Notes under the pieces: model-generated | Told to the model about the DNA's origin: nothing | Seen by the model: the letters and a program-made list of their open reading frames with translations, nothing else | Databases searched by the model: none | Assembly: GCF_014217855.1 (NCBI RefSeq) | Contig: NZ_CP059059.1 | Location: 992,001 to 1,056,000 of the forward strand | From: Synechococcus sp. HK01-R | Lineage (GTDB): Bacteria; Cyanobacteriota; Cyanobacteriia; PCC-6307; Cyanobiaceae | DNA length: 64,000 nt | Direction: 5' to 3' | In this document: positions 60,349-64,000 of the stretch, in pieces | How positions within the stretch are numbered: the first letter of the stretch is position 1 | Layout: every line of letters starts with the position of its first letter | Translations under genes and position numbers: made by a program

Positions 60349-61950
60349 ATGGCTCCCACAGCCCTGCTGAGCGTGTCCGACAAGCGGGGGCTGGTGCCCC
60401 TGGCGGAGGCCTTGCACCGTCGCCATGGCTTCCAGCTTCTCTCGAGTGGCGGCACGGCTACGGCGCTCGAGCAAGCGGGCTTGCCCGTGACCCGCGTCGC
60501 TGATCACACAGGCGCTCCGGAAATTCTCGGTGGTCGGGTCAAGACCCTGCATCCCCGGATCCATGGGGGGATCCTGGCCCGTCGTGGGGATCCCGCCCAT
60601 GAGGCCGATCTCGCGGCTCAGCAGATTGCACCGATCGATGTGGTCGTGGTCAATCTCTATCCCTTCAGGGAAACGGTGGCTGATCCTGCTGTCAGCTGGG
60701 ACACCGCCATCGAGACCATCGACATCGGCGGACCCACCATGGTGCGCTCGGCAGCCAAGAACCATGCGCATGTGGCTGTGCTCACCAGCCCCGAGCAGTA
60801 CGACCGGGTGGTCGCTGCCCTCGATCGCCCCGGTGGGATTGATGCTGGCCTGCGCCGTCGTCTTGCTCTTGAGGCGTTTGCGCATACAGCCGCTTACGAC
60901 ACCGCCATCAGCCATTGGATGAAGGGCCGGATGAACCCGGCCGACAGCGATGCAGGGCAACAGGACAGCGAGGAGGGTGGAGCAGCGCTGCCGTGGCTCG
61001 AAGCAGTGCCCTTGCGTCAGACCTTGCGTTATGGCGAGAACCCCCATCAGCAGGCGGCCTGGTACAGCGCACCCCGCCGTGGCTGGGGAGGAGCGCTGCA
61101 ACTGCAGGGCAAGGAGCTCAGCACCAACAATTTGCTCGACCTGGAGGCGGCCCTTGCCACGGTGCGCGAATTCGGATATGGCACAGAGGGGTCCCACCCT
61201 GCGGAGCAGCCGGCGGCCGTCGTGGTCAAGCACACCAACCCCTGCGGCGTGGCCGTTGCCGAGGGGGTGGCCGGGGCGCTCACCCGTGCGCTTGATGCTG
61301 ACCGTGTCAGCGCCTTCGGAGGGATCGTGGCCTTGAACGGTTCCGTGGATGCCGCGGCGGCCCGTGAACTGACCAGCCTGTTTCTGGAGTGTGTGGTGGC
61401 ACCGGGATTCAGCCCTGAGGCGCGGGAAATCCTTGCCGGCAAAGGGAACCTCCGTCTGCTCGAGCTTGCCCCTGCGGCGATCGATGCGGCCGGCCGCGAT
61501 CACGTGCGCAGCATCCTCGGCGGTGTCCTGGTGCAGGATCTGGATGATCAACCGATCGATCCAGCCGGATGGACCGTCGCGACGCAGCGCCCGCCGACAG
61601 CCCAGGAACAGGCGGATCTGCGCTTCGCATGGCAGTTGGTGCGCCATGTGCGTTCGAACGCGATTGTGGTCGCCAGGGACGGACAGAGCCTGGGGGTGGG
61701 CGCCGGACAGATGAACCGCGTCGGTTCCGCTCGCTTGGCGCTCGAAGCTGCCGGAGAGCAGGCCCGGGGGGCGGTGCTGGCCAGTGACGGCTTCTTCCCT
61801 TTCGATGACACGGTGCGTCTTGCGGCCAGCCATGGCATCACCGCAGTGATTCATCCCGGCGGCAGCCTTCGCGACGCTGAGTCCATCAAGGCCTGCGATG
61901 AACTGGGCCTGGCGATGCTGCTCACCGGGCGGCGCCACTTCCTGCATTGA
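60349..61950 (+). CDS. purH: Bifunctional AICAR formyltransferase/IMP cyclohydrolase
   Basis: Performs the last two steps of IMP synthesis. The 533-residue protein begins with the cyclohydrolase domain (about 1-200): [48 protein letters not shown] and [19 protein letters not shown]. The transformylase domain has [44 protein letters not shown] and the conserved [11 protein letters not shown] near the end. It is divergent from the esterase. Confidence 0.97.
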   Translation: MAPTALLSVSDKRGLVPLAEALHRRHGFQLLSSGGTATALEQAGLPVTRVADHTGAPEILGGRVKTLHPRIHGGILARRGDPAHEADLAAQQIAPIDVVVVNLYPFRETVADPAVSWDTAIETIDIGGPTMVRSAAKNHAHVAVLTSPEQYDRVVAALDRPGGIDAGLRRRLALEAFAHTAAYDTAISHWMKGRMNPADSDAGQQDSEEGGAALPWLEAVPLRQTLRYGENPHQQAAWYSAPRRGWGGALQLQGKELSTNNLLDLEAALATVREFGYGTEGSHPAEQPAAVVVKHTNPCGVAVAEGVAGALTRALDADRVSAFGGIVALNGSVDAAAARELTSLFLECVVAPGFSPEAREILAGKGNLRLLELAPAAIDAAGRDHVRSILGGVLVQDLDDQPIDPAGWTVATQRPPTAQEQADLRFAWQLVRHVRSNAIVVARDGQSLGVGAGQMNRVGSARLALEAAGEQARGAVLASDGFFPFDDTVRLAASHGITAVIHPGGSLRDAESIKACDELGLAMLLTGRRHFLH

Positions 61951-61999
61951 GGCCCTGAACCCCTAGCCTCGCCCCACGCTCTCTTCCCTCTTCCGCGCG

Positions 62000-62461
62000 A
62001 TGACCCTCGCAGCCCTTCCTTTTGCCCTCAACTTTCTGCATCCGCTGATGATGTGGGTGTTACTGGCCGCCGGTGCTTATGCACTGTTCCTGGGCATCAA
62101 GGCCAAAAAAGTGCGCACTGGCACCCCGGAAGAGCGCAAAGCCCTGATCCCCGGCAAGTTCGCTCAGCGTCACTACCTCTGGGGAAGCCTGCTGCTGGTG
62201 GTGATGGTGTTCGGCACCCTCGGAGGCATGGCCGTGACCTATCTCAACAACGGCAAGCTGTTCGTGGGCCCACACCTGATCGTCGGTTTGGCCATGACCG
62301 GGATGATCGCAGCCGCTGCGGCGCTTTCACCGCTGATGCAGCAGGGGAATCTCTTGGCCCGCAAAGCCCATGTGGGCCTGAATATGGGCATGCTCACTCT
62401 GTTCCTTTGGCAGGCCGTGAGCGGGATGGAGATCGTCAACAAGATCTGGACCAACCGCTGA
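62000..62461 (+). CDS. DUF4079 membrane protein
   Basis: A 153-residue protein of a family found in cyanobacteria and plastid lineages, with about four predicted helices. It begins ALNFLHPLMMWVLLAAGAYA and contains KFAQRHYLWGSLLLVVMVFG, VGPHLIVGLAMTGMIA and RKAHVGLNMGMLTLFLW. Conserved His in HP, RHY, PH and AHVG, each at helix ends, recall cytochrome-b561-like heme ligation, but this is inference. It starts 49 bp after purH and is convergent with DUF1997. Confidence 0.85.
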   Translation: MTLAALPFALNFLHPLMMWVLLAAGAYALFLGIKAKKVRTGTPEERKALIPGKFAQRHYLWGSLLLVVMVFGTLGGMAVTYLNNGKLFVGPHLIVGLAMTGMIAAAAALSPLMQQGNLLARKAHVGLNMGMLTLFLWQAVSGMEIVNKIWTNR

Positions 62462-62497
62462 GCCGGATCAGGCTGCTACGGGAAGGCCGTCAGGGAT

Positions 62498-63169
62498 TCA
62501 GAACGCTGCCCGCTTTCTCGGCGGGCAGACGAGTCCATGGCTGGCATGGAAATCTTCCTGCACTTTCCAGGTCAGCTTGCGTGAGATCTGGCGCACGATC
62601 TGGCGCAGCAGGTGATCGCCACTCGACTGCACCAGTCCCTCAGGCAGCATCGTAATCACCTTGGGCAGCCGGATCCAAACGGAGAGATCCAGTGACCAGC
62701 TGACGCTGGTGGCTTCGTTGTTGCCGTTTTTGCTGGTCTGCGGTTCCAGGTTGAGAGTCGCCTGGAAGTCAACGTCGTAGAGCTCCTGAAGGGCCGGATC
62801 CGCATCGGCGAGGGGCACGGTCACGATCGCGTAAGTGCCCTCTTGCTGCGGCAGCAACCTCAGGCCGATGGTCGGTTCCACCTCAAAGCCGAAATTGCCG
62901 AAGCGACCGAGGCGCAGGGCGTAGGCCTGGTTGTCGATCGCCGCGACCTCCATTGGGGCGGCACAACGTCGGAACCAGCCTTCATGCCGGTCGAGGTAGA
63001 CCGCCACCGGGTCGCGTGGGGCCAACATCTCCATGCGATCGGAGAACGTGCTCCGATAGCAGCGGACCTGGCGATCGTCGCTGTGGCGCAGGGTTTCGGC
63101 TGGAGGTCTCGCCAAAAGCAGCACGGATGAATGTCCCTCGCCGGGGACGGTCCCCGTTAGATCAACCAA
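62498..63169 (-). CDS. DUF1997 protein
   Basis: A 223-residue soluble protein of a cyanobacterial and chloroplast family. Motifs include RCYRSTFSDRMEML, DRHEGWFRRCAAPMEV, LRLGRFGNFGFEVEP, WSLDLSVWIRLPKVITMLPE and RQIVRQISRKLTWKVQEDFH, ending in the basic CPPRKRAAF. The family has a START/polyketide-cyclase-like look and may bind a lipid or pigment, but the role is unknown. It lies 17 bp downstream of ispH on the same strand. Confidence 0.85.
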   Translation of the reverse strand: MVDLTGTVPGEGHSSVLLLARPPAETLRHSDDRQVRCYRSTFSDRMEMLAPRDPVAVYLDRHEGWFRRCAAPMEVAAIDNQAYALRLGRFGNFGFEVEPTIGLRLLPQQEGTYAIVTVPLADADPALQELYDVDFQATLNLEPQTSKNGNNEATSVSWSLDLSVWIRLPKVITMLPEGLVQSSGDHLLRQIVRQISRKLTWKVQEDFHASHGLVCPPRKRAAF

Positions 63170-63186
63170 TGTAAAGGGGCCGGGCC

Positions 63187-64000
63187 TCAGCGTTCGCTCA
63201 GAGCGATCAGACGCTGAATCACATGCTCCACGACGCGATCAGGGGTCGAGGCGCCGGAGGTGATTCCCACCTTCACGGGGCCGTCCGGCAGAAAGTTCTG
63301 TTCGCGCACCAAGTCCTGGCCCAGGGGTTTGTGCTCGATGCTGTTGTCGGCATCGATGCGCTCGGGCGTATCGATATGGAACGAGCGAATCCCGCGGCTG
63401 ATGGCGATCTCCTGAAGATGGGTGGTGTTGGAGGAGTTGTAGCCCCCGATCACCACCATCAGATCAAGGGGTTCATCCACCAGGGAGAACATGGCGTCCT
63501 GCCGCTCCTGGGTGGCATCACAAATGGTGTTGAAGGCGAGAAAGTGCTCGTTGAGGTGGGCCGGTCCGTATTTGCTGAGCATCGTGCGTTCGAACAGCCG
63601 ACCGATCTCCTCGGTTTCGCTCTTGAGCATCGTGGTTTGGTTGGCGACCCCCAGGCGCTCCAGGTCGCGATCGGGGTCAAAGCCTGGTGAACAGGCCTTG
63701 GCGAAGCGAGCCATAAAGGCGTCCCGATCGCCCTGACCGAGGATGTAATCGGCCACCATGCGGGCTTCCTCGAGATCGAGGACCACCAGATAGGTGCCGG
63801 CGAAGGAGCTGGTGGCGAGGGTTTCCTCGTGCTTCACCTTGCCGTGAATGATGGACGTGAAGGCCTGTTTCTTGTGCTTCTCCACGGTCGTCCACACCTT
63901 GGAGACCCACGGACAGGTGGTGTCCACGATGTGGCAGCCCCGTTCATTGAGCAGCTGCATCTCCTGCACCGTCGCACCGAAGGCCGGCAGGATCACCACG
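63187..64000 (-). CDS. ispH: 4-hydroxy-3-methylbut-2-enyl diphosphate reductase, N-terminus outside window
   Basis: Catalyses the last step of the MEP pathway, giving IPP and DMAPP. The visible 270 residues have [13 protein letters not shown], a conserved [25 protein letters not shown] and [18 protein letters not shown], followed by [20 protein letters not shown]. The Cys in TTCPWV and TICDATQ are cluster ligands; the third and the start lie beyond the right edge. The long insert is typical of the cyanobacterial/plant-type enzyme. Confidence 0.95.
   Translation of the reverse strand, partial: VVILPAFGATVQEMQLLNERGCHIVDTTCPWVSKVWTTVEKHKKQAFTSIIHGKVKHEETLATSSFAGTYLVVLDLEEARMVADYILGQGDRDAFMARFAKACSPGFDPDRDLERLGVANQTTMLKSETEEIGRLFERTMLSKYGPAHLNEHFLAFNTICDATQERQDAMFSLVDEPLDLMVVIGGYNSSNTTHLQEIAISRGIRSFHIDTPERIDADNSIEHKPLGQDLVREQNFLPDGPVKVGITSGASTPDRVVEHVIQRLIALSER

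Noticed and set aside
60196-61947. A 583-codon open frame on the minus strand
   Set aside because: It is antisense to purH, which is clear by motifs. The translation shows no recognisable domain.

Overview
The window is a 64 kb GC-rich stretch of a picocyanobacterial chromosome, best matched to the marine/halotolerant Synechococcus-Cyanobium group. The evidence is the oxygenic photosynthesis genes (psbEFLJ, psbK, ycf48, rubA, chlD), the NDH-1 genes ndhC-ndhK-ndhJ, cyanobacterial families such as DUF3155, DUF4079 and DUF1997, and very tight packing with many overlapping gene ends. No phage, transposon, integrase, rRNA or CRISPR array was seen. One tRNA (anticodon CAT) is present.

Layout. 1-6 kb: a Kdo (3-deoxy-manno-octulosonate) block with kdsA (cut by the left edge), a GT8-like glycosyltransferase, kdsB, a sulfotransferase, kdsC, kdsD and an O-antigen-ligase-like protein. 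6-11 kb: uvrD/pcrA helicase, CCA-adding enzyme, GT39-like membrane glycosyltransferase. 11-18 kb: a flavin oxidoreductase-SelD fusion, galE, hisS, an animal-like UDP-glucose dehydrogenase and a UDP-glucuronate 4-epimerase. 18-22.5 kb: the rubA-ycf48-psbEFLJ operon, divergent from ndhCKJ. 22.5-31 kb: a YvcK-like protein with a membrane-anchored N-terminus, an Mla-type ATPase and MCE protein, chlD, folK, a NUDIX hydrolase and CPD photolyase. 31-38.4 kb: a DegT aminotransferase, a decayed Prx-like gene, a lipoprotein, a split photolyase-like pair, fabI, hisB, a carotenoid oxygenase and a SIMPL-domain protein. 38.4-43.3 kb: a tightly coupled cassette of carboxyl methyltransferase, amino-acid dehydrogenase, sarcosine-oxidase-like flavoenzyme and BCCT transporter. 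43.3-64 kb: rdgB, a phosphohexomutase, a TM0106-type nuclease, ygfZ, pyrE, tRNA-Met, a CNNM/CBS protein, a Gfo/Idh oxidoreductase, a large phosphorylase-kinase-alpha-like protein, a TagA-type glycosyltransferase, psbK-tgt, cobS, a histidine kinase, DUF3155, an esterase, purH, DUF4079, DUF1997 and ispH (cut by the right edge).

How the genes fit together. Much of the first 18 kb supports cell-surface polysaccharide: CMP-Kdo supply, sulfation, UDP-galactose, UDP-glucuronate and UDP-galacturonate supply, lipid-linked glycosyl transfer and polymer ligation. The middle is photosystem II and NDH-1 assembly plus chlorophyll synthesis. The most interesting undescribed candidates are the four-gene amine/amino-acid cassette (38.4-43.3 kb), the split photolyase pair with a possible Fe-S site (33.0-34.4 kb), the internal deletion that fuses a Prx-like remnant to an aminotransferase frame (31.9-32.5 kb), and a recurring class of 14-16 bp tandem repeats, several of which contain stop codons. 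All functions are read from sequence by family recognition. No database search was run.
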